A stretch of 42,361 nucleotides of DNA from JBAQMG01 sp049302575 (lineage in GTDB: Bacteria > Bacillota > Desulfitobacteriia > Desulfitobacteriales > Desulfitobacteriaceae). The notes below the pieces were generated by a model, which saw only the letters and a program-made list of their open reading frames with translations, did not search any database and was not told the DNA's origin. A program made the position numbers and the translations under genes. The number at the start of each line of letters is the position of its first letter. Within the stretch, counting starts at the first letter, position 1. Below, piece by piece: positions 1 to 8,187 of this stretch. The stretch covers positions 1 to 42,361 of the forward strand of contig JBAQMG010000060.1 of NCBI GenBank assembly GCA_049302575.1, in the 5' to 3' direction.

Positions 1-488
1 CCGCAAATCATCAATAAGCATATGCAAAAAGCAACCGGACGCCCCATGGACATTCCTCCTGGTGTTGAAGCCATGATTTTAATGGCCCCGATGGCGGAAG
101 AAGGCTACAAACCTTTATATCAATTGAATGATTACTATCATCCCAAGAATCTGGAGGGTATTTTTCACGTTCCCGTGGAATTGGATCAAATCCAAGATGA
201 TCGTTTTGCCTATTTTCTGGATGCTTTCTATCAGGCCGGATGTCGCAGGATCTTCTCGGAAATCTGCACCAACGCTTTGCTAACCTATGGGATAAAAATT
301 AAGTCGATCAATTATGCTACCACCTCGTTCGTGATGTGGGGTAACTAGCGGTGGAAGCCATACTATTGGAATATATAACTCAAAGTAATGTGGAAAAACG
401 GTTTCAGCAATTTAAAAATCCTCATTTTGTTAATTCACTATTTCTCGATAAGCCGGAAAGATACTCAAAAAACAGCCGACACAATTGA
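1..488 (+). pseudogene. IS1634-family transposase remnant, left-truncated and internally deleted
   Basis: The reading frame is open from base 1, so the gene begins outside the window, and it stops at 346-348. The encoded 115 or so residues resemble the DUF4277 N-terminal domain of IS1634-type (IS4-like) transposases: a PPGVEAMILMAP stretch, YKPLYQLNDYY, then SINYATTSFVMWG. In this family the last motif normally reads D-T-T-S and holds the first catalytic aspartate; here the aspartate is replaced by alanine. A second piece in another frame, 351-488, reads EKRFQQFKNPHFVNSLFLDK, which matches the C-terminal VE(R/K)-F--(L/F)K-P-F-SLFL-KPER signature of the same family. The central several hundred residues, including the rest of the active site, are gone. 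The element is certainly inactive. Family assignment is from memory of motifs. Confidence 0.7.
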
Positions 489-784
489 TAATACTCCGGA
501 TATTCTACAGTATTTTATACCAATGTTATACCGATAATGGTAAAACGGTAAGGAGATTGCTTAGAACGGTTCATAACCACGCATTGTAAAATTCCAAATT
601 TAAACAAGCGAAATTGACATCGGAGTTTTCAGGAATATGAGTTACAAGATATAGCCTTATCGTTAGGTGAACAGAAAATCCCCGTTCTCCCTACAAAATA
701 ATCTCAATTTGGTTCCCGTTTCCAGCCCGTAAATCCCTATTGCTAAGAGAGTCATTTAGCAGAATTTACATGAGCGAGTGCAGA
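489..784. other. gene-free stretch after the transposase remnant
   Basis: No open frame with a ribosome binding site is seen. The first hundred bases may be further decayed IS1634 sequence (short pieces such as ILQYFIPMLYR can be read), but frames are broken and I cannot prove it. The rest has no recognisable feature. Confidence 0.4.
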
Positions 785-957
785 CGATAAGGCGTTAAGA
801 ACGCCAAGGGACTAGTCCATGGCTTGAACATGGATGACTCGAACAAGGATGTTCGAGGTTAGAACACCACTATGGATGGCAAGGTGGCGGATGGTGATTA
901 GTGGCGGATGGACTGATGCCGTTTTTGTCAAGGATGGCAAAAAAACGGCGTTCATTA
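785..957. repeat. cluster of short perfect hairpins and GGATGG-rich repeats
   Basis: Several short palindromes follow each other: GGCGTT-AAG-AACGCC at 791-805, GGACTAGTCC at 809-818, CTCGAACA-AGGA-TGTTCGAG at 838-857, and GCCGTTTTT paired with AAAAACGGC across 918-949. Between them the words AAGGATGG, ATGGATGG and GGCGGATGG recur. No coding potential is seen. The last hairpin is flanked by an A run rather than a T run on the plus strand, so it is not a clear terminator. The pattern looks like a small REP/BIME-like extragenic palindrome element or a structured RNA; I do not recognise the family. Confidence 0.6.
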
Positions 958-982
958 ATGTAAAGCTCAGAAGTTTTGGCAC

Positions 983-1052
983 ATTAGTCTCCAGTGACGA
1001 TAGTCTCCAGTGACATTAGTCTCCAGTGACATTAGTCTCCAGTGGAGACTAA
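983..1052. repeat. 16-bp tandem repeat ending in a 21-bp palindrome
   Basis: Four head-to-tail copies of ATTAGTCTCCAGTGAC occupy 983-998, 999-1014, 1015-1030 and 1031-1046; the second starts GA instead of AT and the last diverges after CCAGTG. The last copy runs into TGGAGACTAA, so 1032-1052 forms TTAGTCTCCA-G-TGGAGACTAA, a perfect palindrome around one central base. It lies about 75 bases beyond the smc stop codon. Confidence 0.85.
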
Positions 1053-1089
1053 CGCCGAAGGTGCCCATATTGATTTACCTGATAAGCTA

Positions 1090-1140
1090 TACCATAAAGG
1101 ATTATTTTATGCATTATGCATTACTCTAAGCATTAACTAC
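1090..1140. repeat. AT-rich ATGCAT repeat, copy 1
   Basis: The sequence holds TATGCATTATGCATTA immediately beyond the smc stop codon. The same word family recurs near 7800, 22440 and 23640. See the corresponding finding. Confidence 0.5.
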
Positions 1141-4100
1141 CTCATCCCCCCGCTCCTCCAACCGCACAGACAACAACTTAGAAACCCCAGACTCCTCCAT
1201 AGTTATCCCATACAGCACATCGGCAACCTCCATCGTTCCCTTCCGATGAGAGATGACCACAAACTGTGTTAAACCACAGAGACGTTTTAGGTATTGGGCA
1301 AAGCGTGCTACATTAGCATCATCTAAGGAAGCCTCGATTTCATCGAGTATACAAAAGGGACTTGGCTTCACCCGGAGTAAGGCAAAGAGTAAAGCAATCG
1401 CCGTGAGTGCCCGTTCCCCCCCAGAAAGAAGGGATAAAGTCTGAGGCTTTTTCCCAGGGGGTTGGGCGATGATCTCAACGCCTGAGTTCAAAAGATCCTT
1501 CGGTTCAACCAGCCTGAGTTCAGCCCTGCCGCCTTCGAATAATTCCTTAAAGACCTCTTTAAAAGCTTCATTAACTGCTTCAAAGCCTGCTTGAAAACGC
1601 TGGCTCATTGTCTTATCCAACTCTGCAATCAGCTGCCTAAGAGACTGATTAGCGTCGATCAGATCTTGGTGTTGTGAACTTAAAAAATTACGTCTCTGCA
1701 ACATTTTGGGATATTCCTCGATGGCGGCTTGATTGATCGGTCCCAGCTCTTCCAGCTGTTGTTTGATTTCCTGAATTCTCTGCCAAAGGATTTGACGTTC
1801 TAGCTCGGTCAGGTAATCCTGCGCTTCCTGCCAAGCTAAAGAAAACTCTTCTGCCAAACGTTTAGTGCCAGTCTCCCATTCCGCTTCCCAGCGGGCTAGA
1901 CGTAATTCAATCGCATGTATTTTCTGTTCCAACGACTGTACTGCCTGTCTGTTAGTTTGCAGAACCTGCTCGGAAGCATTTAAACGAACTATCAGACTTT
2001 CCCGTTCCTGTCGCAATAAGCTGAGAGCCAATAAGTTTTCCTCTTGAACTATTGTCTTTTCCTTGAGGCCTGTTGTTCGTGACTGTATTTCCTGTTCAAG
2101 GTTGTTGCTGTCTAACTCCAACGTATTTTGTTCGATTTTTTTCTGGTTGAGTAATTTTTCGTTTTCCCGACAGGTAAGCTTTTCTTGAACTAACAAAGCT
2201 GCCGATTGTTCAAATTCTTGTTCCCATTTGGCACACCTGATTTTGCTCTCGGTCAAGCTCTCACTTTGCACTTCAATTCCTTCAGTACTTTCCCGAACCT
2301 CTTGTTCCTGCTTAGTAAGTTCCGCACGAACTTCACAAGCTTTTTGCTCAGTTAGTTCTAAACGAGCGGAAATAGTTTTAGCTTGTTCTGCAAATTCTGC
2401 TTGTTCTCGCCCTAGCTCGTTACGTCGCAGATTAGCTAAATTCACTTCTTCTTCCCCACGTTTAGTTTGCTTTGCCAAGCTCTCATTGCTGACTTTAAGT
2501 ATCATCAGCTTTTCGCTTAATTCTTTGCTTGCTTTAGCCAGGTTTTCAATTCTATCCTTAAGTTCAAGTTTATCTGCTTCAAGCTCCTGGCAGATCACCG
2601 TTTGGGCCTTTAATTTTAGCTCCAGACGGTCTAACTCCTCACTCAATTCAGTAATTTCTCGAGCACGCGCCAAGAGATTCCCGCCTTTGCGTTGCACACT
2701 TCCCCCTGTCAAAGAACCACCAGGATGAACTTGATCACCCTCTAAGGTGACAATCCGAACCTTATAGTTGGTCGTACTCGCCACCCTAGTCGCTGCTGGC
2801 ATATCTCTCACAATGATAATTCTACCTAATAAAAATCCTAAGGCTGGTCGAAACTCGTTCGCGAATTTGACAAGCTCTAGGGCTATTCCCACAAACCCTG
2901 GGTCCTTCCTAACCTCTTCACTCAAATTAAGCGGATTGGCTTGAATCACATCCAGCGGCAAAAAAGTTGCTCTGCCCAACTGATGAGTTTTCAGAAAGGC
3001 AATCCCCTTGTTGGCATCCTTGACAGTTTCCGCCAGGATATTCTGCAACCCTCCGCCCAAAGAAGTCTCAATAGCCAATTCCAGCTTTTCATCAACTTCA
3101 ATCAGTTCTGCCACTGTACCACAAAGTCCGCCACACGCTGGAACCCCCTGCTTCTTGGCCAGCATTATTTCCCGTACCCCTCGTTGATACCCTTCCAAGG
3201 AATCTTCCAAAGTTCGCAAGGCTTGCCACCTTGCGCCTAACATATCAGCTTTTCTGGAGAAGCTGGCTAACTCAAGCGTGTTTTTCTGTAACAGTTCTTC
3301 TAGTTTATTAAGCTCACTTTGAAGCTTGGCTTCCTCTGCTCGCCTAGTTTTTACTTGCTTTTCCAAGTCAATTTGTTCTTTAGTCTGGGTATCAAGCAGC
3401 TTAATGTTCGTCTCAAGGCTGAGCTCTATTTGGTTGCTTTCCCGCTTAATTAGATTCATTTGGTAGTCTAAATTGGCGATCGTCTGCTGAATACTCTTGA
3501 CTTCATTAGAATAATTGGCTTTTTCAGAGAGTATCTCGAAAAGCTCCACTTTAAGGCCTTCTAAATGTTCCGTACCCTTAGCTTCGCGAGCGAGCTTTAG
3601 CTGCTGCTCATCTTCAACTAACTTATTCCTGGCTGCATCAAGGGTAAGTTTAAGGATAACTTGTTTATCTTCAAGGGCTTTTATCCGCTCGGTTAAACCG
3701 ATCAGCCTCTGGTTTTCGTCGTTAATCTCCTGCCCCAACCCCTTAATTCTCTCGTTAAGATGTTTGTGACGCTCTTCACGAAGCTTAAGCTCATGAGCTA
3801 AGGAATTAATAGTTTGTTCGGAAGTATAGACTTCATTTTGTTGCTGCTGAAGTTTCTGCTCAAATTGGTTTAATTCGAGCTTGTCTTGGAGGTATTTTCG
3901 TTCTTTGTTAGCTAATTCTGCCATAGCAGTAACTAAGCCAGTTTTCAATTCACTTGAATCTTGCTCTGCACTGGAGAGTTTCTCTTTCACTTCGGCTAAG
4001 TCCCGAACCACCAGTTGTACTTCTAAACGCTGTCTTTGTGCTCCAAGTTCAAGACTTTGTTCGGCAAGCAAAGTTTGGGTAGCTAAAGGCTCAAGTTGGG

Positions 4101-4722
4101 TCTCAATTTCTTGCAAAATATCTTCAACACGTAATAAATTTTGTTCAGTATCCTCTAAACGCTTAATAGTTTCTCGCTTACGAGCCCTGAATTTGGTGAT
4201 TCCAGCAGCTTCTTCAATAATGAACCGTCTTTCTTCTGACTTTGAGTTCAGGATCTCTTCTACACGTCCCTGTCCGATAATCGAAAAACCCTCTTTACCA
4301 GCGCCAGTGTCCATAAACAGCTCTTGAATATCCTTAAGTCGACAGGCTGCTCGATTAATGTAAAATTGCCCTTCACCATTGCGATACATTCGACGTGTAA
4401 TGGTCACTTCCTGAAATTCTAAAGGAAAAATCCCCGTTGAATTATCGAAGACTAGGGTGACCTCGGCCATACCAACTGATCGTCGCTGCGTGGTGCCTAT
4501 GAAAATAAAGTCTTCCATTTTGTTTCCACGCAAACTCTTGACACTCTGTTCTCCCAACACCCAGCGAACTGCATCAGCCACGTTGCTTTTACCGCTCCCA
4601 TTCGGTCCGACTATCACACTTAAGCCTGCCCCTAATTCTAACTTGACACGATCCGCAAACGACTTAAACCCTTGAATGGTTATGGCTTTTAAAAAAACAG
4701 GGAGATCCGCAGACCTAGTCAT
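1126..4722 (-). CDS. smc: chromosome segregation protein SMC
   Basis: SMC is the ATPase arm of the bacterial condensin; a dimer with ScpA and ScpB entraps DNA and organises the chromosome. The protein has 1198 residues, the usual size. The N-terminal head carries a Walker A (GPNGSGKSN, near residue 40) and the C-terminal head carries the ABC signature LSGGERALTAIALLFAL and Walker B/D-loop CILDEIEASLDDANV. Between them are two long coiled coils around a hinge near residues 510-670 that contains GGLCGTVAELIEV and GGSLTGGSVQRKGGNLL. I chose the ATG at 4722, which overlaps the rnc stop region by 8 bases and has GGAG five bases upstream; an upstream ATG at 4743 would add MDGGRRT. It is translationally coupled to rnc, a common Firmicutes order. 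The expected downstream ftsY is not present; gene-free repeats follow. The stop codon abuts an ATGCAT-rich repeat. Confidence 0.97.
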   Translation of the reverse strand: MTRSADLPVFLKAITIQGFKSFADRVKLELGAGLSVIVGPNGSGKSNVADAVRWVLGEQSVKSLRGNKMEDFIFIGTTQRRSVGMAEVTLVFDNSTGIFPLEFQEVTITRRMYRNGEGQFYINRAACRLKDIQELFMDTGAGKEGFSIIGQGRVEEILNSKSEERRFIIEEAAGITKFRARKRETIKRLEDTEQNLLRVEDILQEIETQLEPLATQTLLAEQSLELGAQRQRLEVQLVVRDLAEVKEKLSSAEQDSSELKTGLVTAMAELANKERKYLQDKLELNQFEQKLQQQQNEVYTSEQTINSLAHELKLREERHKHLNERIKGLGQEINDENQRLIGLTERIKALEDKQVILKLTLDAARNKLVEDEQQLKLAREAKGTEHLEGLKVELFEILSEKANYSNEVKSIQQTIANLDYQMNLIKRESNQIELSLETNIKLLDTQTKEQIDLEKQVKTRRAEEAKLQSELNKLEELLQKNTLELASFSRKADMLGARWQALRTLEDSLEGYQRGVREIMLAKKQGVPACGGLCGTVAELIEVDEKLELAIETSLGGGLQNILAETVKDANKGIAFLKTHQLGRATFLPLDVIQANPLNLSEEVRKDPGFVGIALELVKFANEFRPALGFLLGRIIIVRDMPAATRVASTTNYKVRIVTLEGDQVHPGGSLTGGSVQRKGGNLLARAREITELSEELDRLELKLKAQTVICQELEADKLELKDRIENLAKASKELSEKLMILKVSNESLAKQTKRGEEEVNLANLRRNELGREQAEFAEQAKTISARLELTEQKACEVRAELTKQEQEVRESTEGIEVQSESLTESKIRCAKWEQEFEQSAALLVQEKLTCRENEKLLNQKKIEQNTLELDSNNLEQEIQSRTTGLKEKTIVQEENLLALSLLRQERESLIVRLNASEQVLQTNRQAVQSLEQKIHAIELRLARWEAEWETGTKRLAEEFSLAWQEAQDYLTELERQILWQRIQEIKQQLEELGPINQAAIEEYPKMLQRRNFLSSQHQDLIDANQSLRQLIAELDKTMSQRFQAGFEAVNEAFKEVFKELFEGGRAELRLVEPKDLLNSGVEIIAQPPGKKPQTLSLLSGGERALTAIALLFALLRVKPSPFCILDEIEASLDDANVARFAQYLKRLCGLTQFVVISHRKGTMEVADVLYGITMEESGVSKLLSVRLEERGDEVVNA

Positions 4723-5500
4723 CGTTCTCCGTCCCCCATCCATCTAAGACTTCCTTGGCCGCCAGTTGTTCCGCTTCCTTTTTCGTACGTCCACTGCCCT
4801 TGGCCATCAGGTTCCCGTTCAGAAAAACTCCTGCTGTAAAGAACTTACTATGGTCTGGTCCCTCTTCCGAAAGGATACGGTAATTCACTTCGCTCTCCCG
4901 ACGTTGAGCCTTCTCCTGTAACATCGTTTTATAATCACCGTAGTTCCCTTGAGCCACTTCTTCAATAGCGGGCCTTAACATCTCTAAAACAACCCGTCTA
5001 GCTACTTCCAAGCCGTATTGAAGGTAGATGGCACCAAGGACTGCTTCCCAAGCATCAGCAAGAATTGAAGGTCTCTCCCTTCCGCCTGATACCTGTTCCC
5101 CTCGCCCGAGTAAAAGTTCAGACCCTAACTCTATTTCTTGAGCTTTGCGCGCCAAGGTCGTTTCATTAACCACTGACGCTCGCATCTTAGTAAGTTCCCC
5201 TTCAGGACGATCAGGGTAGTTCAAATATAAATACTCAGCCACGATAAAATCAAGGATGGCATCTCCAAGAAACTCCAAACGCTGATTATTCTCTCGTCCA
5301 GGTTGAGGGTTTTCGAAGAGGTAAGAGGGATGAGTCAAGGCAATCGTCAACAGTTTATTGGGTGTTCCACCTAGTTCTAAGCGTTCAGCAAGACGGGAGC
5401 CTACTTCTCTTTTCTTGGCAGAAGATGAACTTACATTATTCTTATCCTCTGAGTATCCTTTATTCAAATTTACTGTACTCCTACGTCGGTGTTTCATCAC
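4715..5500 (-). CDS. rnc: ribonuclease III
   Basis: RNase III cuts double-stranded RNA, including rRNA precursors and some mRNAs. The 261-residue protein shows the catalytic signature NQRLEFLGDAILDFIVAEYL (about residues 75-95), a second metal-binding DAWEAVLGAIYL near 150, and a C-terminal dsRNA-binding domain starting near DYKTMLQEKAQ and ending KEAEQLAAKEVL. About 30 basic, low-complexity residues precede the catalytic domain, which is longer than in Bacillus. The start is a GTG at 5500, directly followed by ATG at 5497; GGGAG lies 11 bases before the GTG. It sits between fabF and smc, the common fabF/acpP-rnc-smc arrangement, and overlaps smc, so co-expression is likely. Confidence 0.96.
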   Translation of the reverse strand: MMKHRRRSTVNLNKGYSEDKNNVSSSSAKKREVGSRLAERLELGGTPNKLLTIALTHPSYLFENPQPGRENNQRLEFLGDAILDFIVAEYLYLNYPDRPEGELTKMRASVVNETTLARKAQEIELGSELLLGRGEQVSGGRERPSILADAWEAVLGAIYLQYGLEVARRVVLEMLRPAIEEVAQGNYGDYKTMLQEKAQRRESEVNYRILSEEGPDHSKFFTAGVFLNGNLMAKGSGRTKKEAEQLAAKEVLDGWGTENDD

Positions 5501-5522
5501 TACTGTTTCTACTCCCTTATCC

Positions 5523-6755
5523 TTAAGCGAATTTTCGAATAATTATTGTAGCATTATGTCCGCCAAAACCGAAAGTATTCGATAAGGCTACGTTTACTTC
5601 TTGCTCACGAGCTACGTTAGGCACATAATCCAAATCACACTCGGGATCAGGTTCGCCATAATTAATCGTAGGTGGTATAACACCCCGTTCAATGGCTAAA
5701 GTACAAATGATGGCTTCGATCGCTCCAGCTGCACCCATGAGGTGTCCTGTCATAGATTTAGTTGAACTTATGGGCACCTTTGAGGCTGCTTCACCAAAGA
5801 CAGTTTTAATCGCAGTTGTTTCATTAGCATCATTAGCATCAGTTCCTGTCCCATGGGCATTAATATAGCTAACATCTTCCGGGCTGATACCGGCGTCTGC
5901 CAAGGCCTTACGCATTGAACTAACTGCTCCCTCAGGTGCAGGCGTAGTAATATGATAAGCATCCGCGGAACTACCATAACCGACAATTTCTGCACGAATA
6001 TGTGCCCCACGGGCTGTCGCATGTTCTAGAGACTCCAAAACTAAAATCGCTGCCCCTTCGCTCATAACGAAACCACTCCGACGTTGGTCAAACGGACGAC
6101 AAGCTTGGGAGGGATTTTCCTTTTCAGTTGACATCGCTCTCAATGAACAGAAACCTGCAAAAGCTAACTCAGTTAGCGGTGCTTCTGTACCCCCACATAG
6201 CACAAGATCAACTTCGCCTCTCTGGATTAAACGCAAAGCTTCACCGATAGCATTAGTCGACGAAGCGCATGCGGTAACTACGGTTAAACTTGGTCCTTTA
6301 AGACCAAAGGTAATTGATAAATAACCCGCAGCCATATTGCTAATTAAGTTGGTCACAAAGAATGGGCTAATCCTTCCAGGCCCTTTAGTCATTAAAACCT
6401 CTTTTTGTTCCTCTAAAGTAATTATCCCACCAATTCCACACCCTAGAACAACACCTGCACGCTCTTTATCTATTTGTTCCAGATCAAGGCCGGCATCCTT
6501 GACTGCCAGCTTACCTGCAGCGATAGCCAATTGAACGAACCGATCCATGCGGCGAATTTCTTTTTTCTCTATCCATTCAGAGGGTTCAAAGTTCTTAATC
6601 TCACCAGCAACTTTTGTTGGTAACGAACTTACATCAAAGCGAGAAACGAAATCAATTCCAGGTTTTCCCTCAATAAGATTATTCCAAAACTCACTTAAGT
6701 TATTTCCCACGGGAGAAACAACTCCCATACCTGTTATTACTGCACGCTTTTTCAT
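5523..6755 (-). CDS. fabF: beta-ketoacyl-ACP synthase II
   Basis: FabF performs the malonyl-ACP condensation that lengthens acyl-ACP chains. The 410-residue thiolase-fold protein begins MKKRAVITGMGVVSPVGN. The nucleophile cysteine lies in VVTACASSTNAIG and the two catalytic histidines in NAHGTGTDAND and STKSMTGHLMGAAGAIE. The C-terminus has the glycine-rich NTFGFGGHNATIII. I chose the ATG at 6755 because it follows GGGGGAG with good spacing and fits the family N-terminus; an upstream in-frame ATG at 6809 would add 18 residues across this ribosome binding site. It follows the FabK-like gene by 19 bases and precedes rnc by 22 bases, so it belongs to the lipid operon. Confidence 0.97.
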   Translation of the reverse strand: MKKRAVITGMGVVSPVGNNLSEFWNNLIEGKPGIDFVSRFDVSSLPTKVAGEIKNFEPSEWIEKKEIRRMDRFVQLAIAAGKLAVKDAGLDLEQIDKERAGVVLGCGIGGIITLEEQKEVLMTKGPGRISPFFVTNLISNMAAGYLSITFGLKGPSLTVVTACASSTNAIGEALRLIQRGEVDLVLCGGTEAPLTELAFAGFCSLRAMSTEKENPSQACRPFDQRRSGFVMSEGAAILVLESLEHATARGAHIRAEIVGYGSSADAYHITTPAPEGAVSSMRKALADAGISPEDVSYINAHGTGTDANDANETTAIKTVFGEAASKVPISSTKSMTGHLMGAAGAIEAIICTLAIERGVIPPTINYGEPDPECDLDYVPNVAREQEVNVALSNTFGFGGHNATIIIRKFA

Positions 6756-6774
6756 GAATGACCCTCTCCCCCTC

Positions 6775-7719
6775 TTAAGCCTGGAGTATCTCCATCTTAA
6801 TATTTTCAAAAATCTGATGAACGGAAAGAATTTCCTTCACCTTAAAAAACTTAGCTCCTGAAAAGATCAAACCATTATGCACATCGCCTTGTTGGGCCAA
6901 GAGTAACCGCGAGATGATACAAAAGTTCCCTTCACACTGTTTTAAACAGTTAATGCAATGCGCCCGTCTGACATCCCCGTTATTTTCCAAAAGGCGAGTG
7001 AAGTCATTGATAATTGCCCGACCCGGTAGCCCTACCGGACTATGTACAAGCACCATGTCCTCTTCCTTAGCATTCAATAAATACTGTTTAAAAGCCGGTG
7101 CAGCGCTACATTCTTCACTCAGAGCAAACCGAGTTCCCATTTGAACTCCATCAGCCCCCAATTTTAAAAGCTCCGCCACATCTTGGCCATCAATGACTCC
7201 TCCAGCCCCAATCACGGGGATTTTCACAGCCTCTTTAACCTCAGGCAAAATCTCCCGCATAGGTCGGGTTGTGCCTATATGCCCACCAGCATCACTTCCC
7301 TCGACAATAACTGCTGCGGCACCAAGTTTCTCTGAAATTTTAGCTAATTTAGCTGTAGAAACCATAGGTACAATCGGCGTATTCGTTTCCTTACCCCAAG
7401 AAAACATATCCCTCGAAAATCCAGCCCCCGAGACCAAAAGATCGATTTTCTCTTCAAAGGCAGCTCGAACTAATTGCGCAAATTCTCTAACTGCAAACAT
7501 AATATTAACCCCAATGATACCTGTGGTACGCAGGCGTGCTTCACGAATCTCCGCTCTCAATTCTTCGACGGTCATTCCGCTCCCTGCAATAATTCCAATT
7601 CCCCCCTCTTCAGCTACTGCCGCTGCTAAGGGAGCCATTGATACTTTTACAGCCATCCCACCTTGGATTATGGGGATTCTAGCCACTAAGTCCGCAATGT
7701 GGAGTTCGGGTATTTTCAC
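6775..7719 (-). CDS. FabK/nitronate monooxygenase-like flavoprotein with Cys-rich tail
   Basis: This 314-residue TIM-barrel flavoprotein belongs to the 2-nitropropane dioxygenase/enoyl-ACP reductase II superfamily. Family marks are PIIQGGMAVKVS near the N-terminus, EGSDAGGHIG in the middle and PVIGAGGVIDG then GADGVQMGTRF for FMN phosphate binding. It differs from the FabK paralogue at 9944-10894: it is followed by a tail with C-I-N-C-x3-C-x4-C spacing (CINCLKQCEGNFC), which could bind metal or be redox-active. The start is a GTG at 7719 with AGGAGG seven bases upstream; the ATG at 7758 would read through that site. It has its own possible promoter behind the acpP terminator. Its substrate is unknown; a role in fatty acid synthesis is inferred only from location. 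Confidence 0.85.
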   Translation of the reverse strand: MKIPELHIADLVARIPIIQGGMAVKVSMAPLAAAVAEEGGIGIIAGSGMTVEELRAEIREARLRTTGIIGVNIMFAVREFAQLVRAAFEEKIDLLVSGAGFSRDMFSWGKETNTPIVPMVSTAKLAKISEKLGAAAVIVEGSDAGGHIGTTRPMREILPEVKEAVKIPVIGAGGVIDGQDVAELLKLGADGVQMGTRFALSEECSAAPAFKQYLLNAKEEDMVLVHSPVGLPGRAIINDFTRLLENNGDVRRAHCINCLKQCEGNFCIISRLLLAQQGDVHNGLIFSGAKFFKVKEILSVHQIFENIKMEILQA

Positions 7720-7740
7720 TGTTTTTCCTCCTAACGGGTT

Positions 7741-7830
7741 AACCAATTCATAATTCACTTTAATTAGTCCATAGTATGGGAATACTGATTAGAAATTCAA
7801 ATTCATAATTATGCATTATATATTCACGCG
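7741..7830. repeat. AT-rich ATTCATAAT/ATGCAT repeat, copy 2
   Basis: The words AATTCATAATT occur twice (7745 and 7801 regions), the second followed by ATGCATTATATATTC. It resembles the copies near 1110, 22440 and 23600. Confidence 0.5.
7771..7800 (-). promoter_or_regulatory. possible sigma-A promoter for the FabK-like gene and fabF
   Basis: On the minus strand TTGAAT (7795-7800) and TACTAT (7771-7776) are separated by 18 bases, about 50 bases before the GTG start. It lies beyond the acpP terminator, so it could feed the FabK-like gene, fabF, rnc and smc. Confidence 0.4.
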
Positions 7831-7860
7831 CTCGCTTTTTACTGGAACGAGAACTAGTTA

Positions 7861-7896
7861 TGTTTTTAAAAGAAAGCCCCGCAGCACACTACGGGA
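7861..7896 (-). terminator. rho-independent terminator after acpP
   Basis: Read on the minus strand, CCCGTAG-TGTG-CTGCGGG (7878-7895) forms a 7-bp stem with one G-U pair, followed by GCTTTCTTTT. It splits the lipid cluster into a fapR-to-acpP unit and a downstream unit, probably with partial read-through. Confidence 0.75.
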
Positions 7897-7917
7897 CCTT
7901 ACGCAAATTAATGAAGA

Positions 7918-8145
7918 CTACTTGTTTTCTTTAATATAGTTTACTGCATCACCAACAGTCCGGATTTTTTCAGCTTCCTCATCCGGAATATCCAAGTCGA
8001 ATTCCTCTTCTAAAGCCATAATTAGTTCGACGATATCCAATGAATCGGCATTTAACTCTTCAAAAGATGTCTCTAAGGTTACATCTGCTTCATCCACCCC
8101 AAGTTGATCGACGACGATGGACTTTACTTTTTCAAACACTGCCAT
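7918..8145 (-). CDS. acpP: acyl carrier protein
   Basis: ACP carries growing acyl chains on a phosphopantetheine arm. The 75-residue acidic protein has the attachment serine in LNADSLDIVELIMALEEEF, the usual D-S-L motif near residue 36. AGGAGGTG lies ahead of the ATG. It lies 42 bases behind fabG and is the last gene before a terminator, matching the high ACP demand expected of a distal but strongly translated gene. Confidence 0.98.
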   Translation of the reverse strand: MAVFEKVKSIVVDQLGVDEADVTLETSFEELNADSLDIVELIMALEEEFDLDIPDEEAEKIRTVGDAVNYIKENK

Positions 8146-8187
8146 GCTCTAACTTCACCTCCTCTCACTAATAGTAATTTTGTAAAA

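Noticed and set aside
31..960. CRISPR-like repeat array at the left end
   Set aside because: The repeats are 16 bases, directly abutting, without spacers; no cas genes are present.
1253..4675. Several plus-strand open frames across smc
   Set aside because: They are antisense shadows of the SMC coiled-coil coding sequence without ribosome binding sites.
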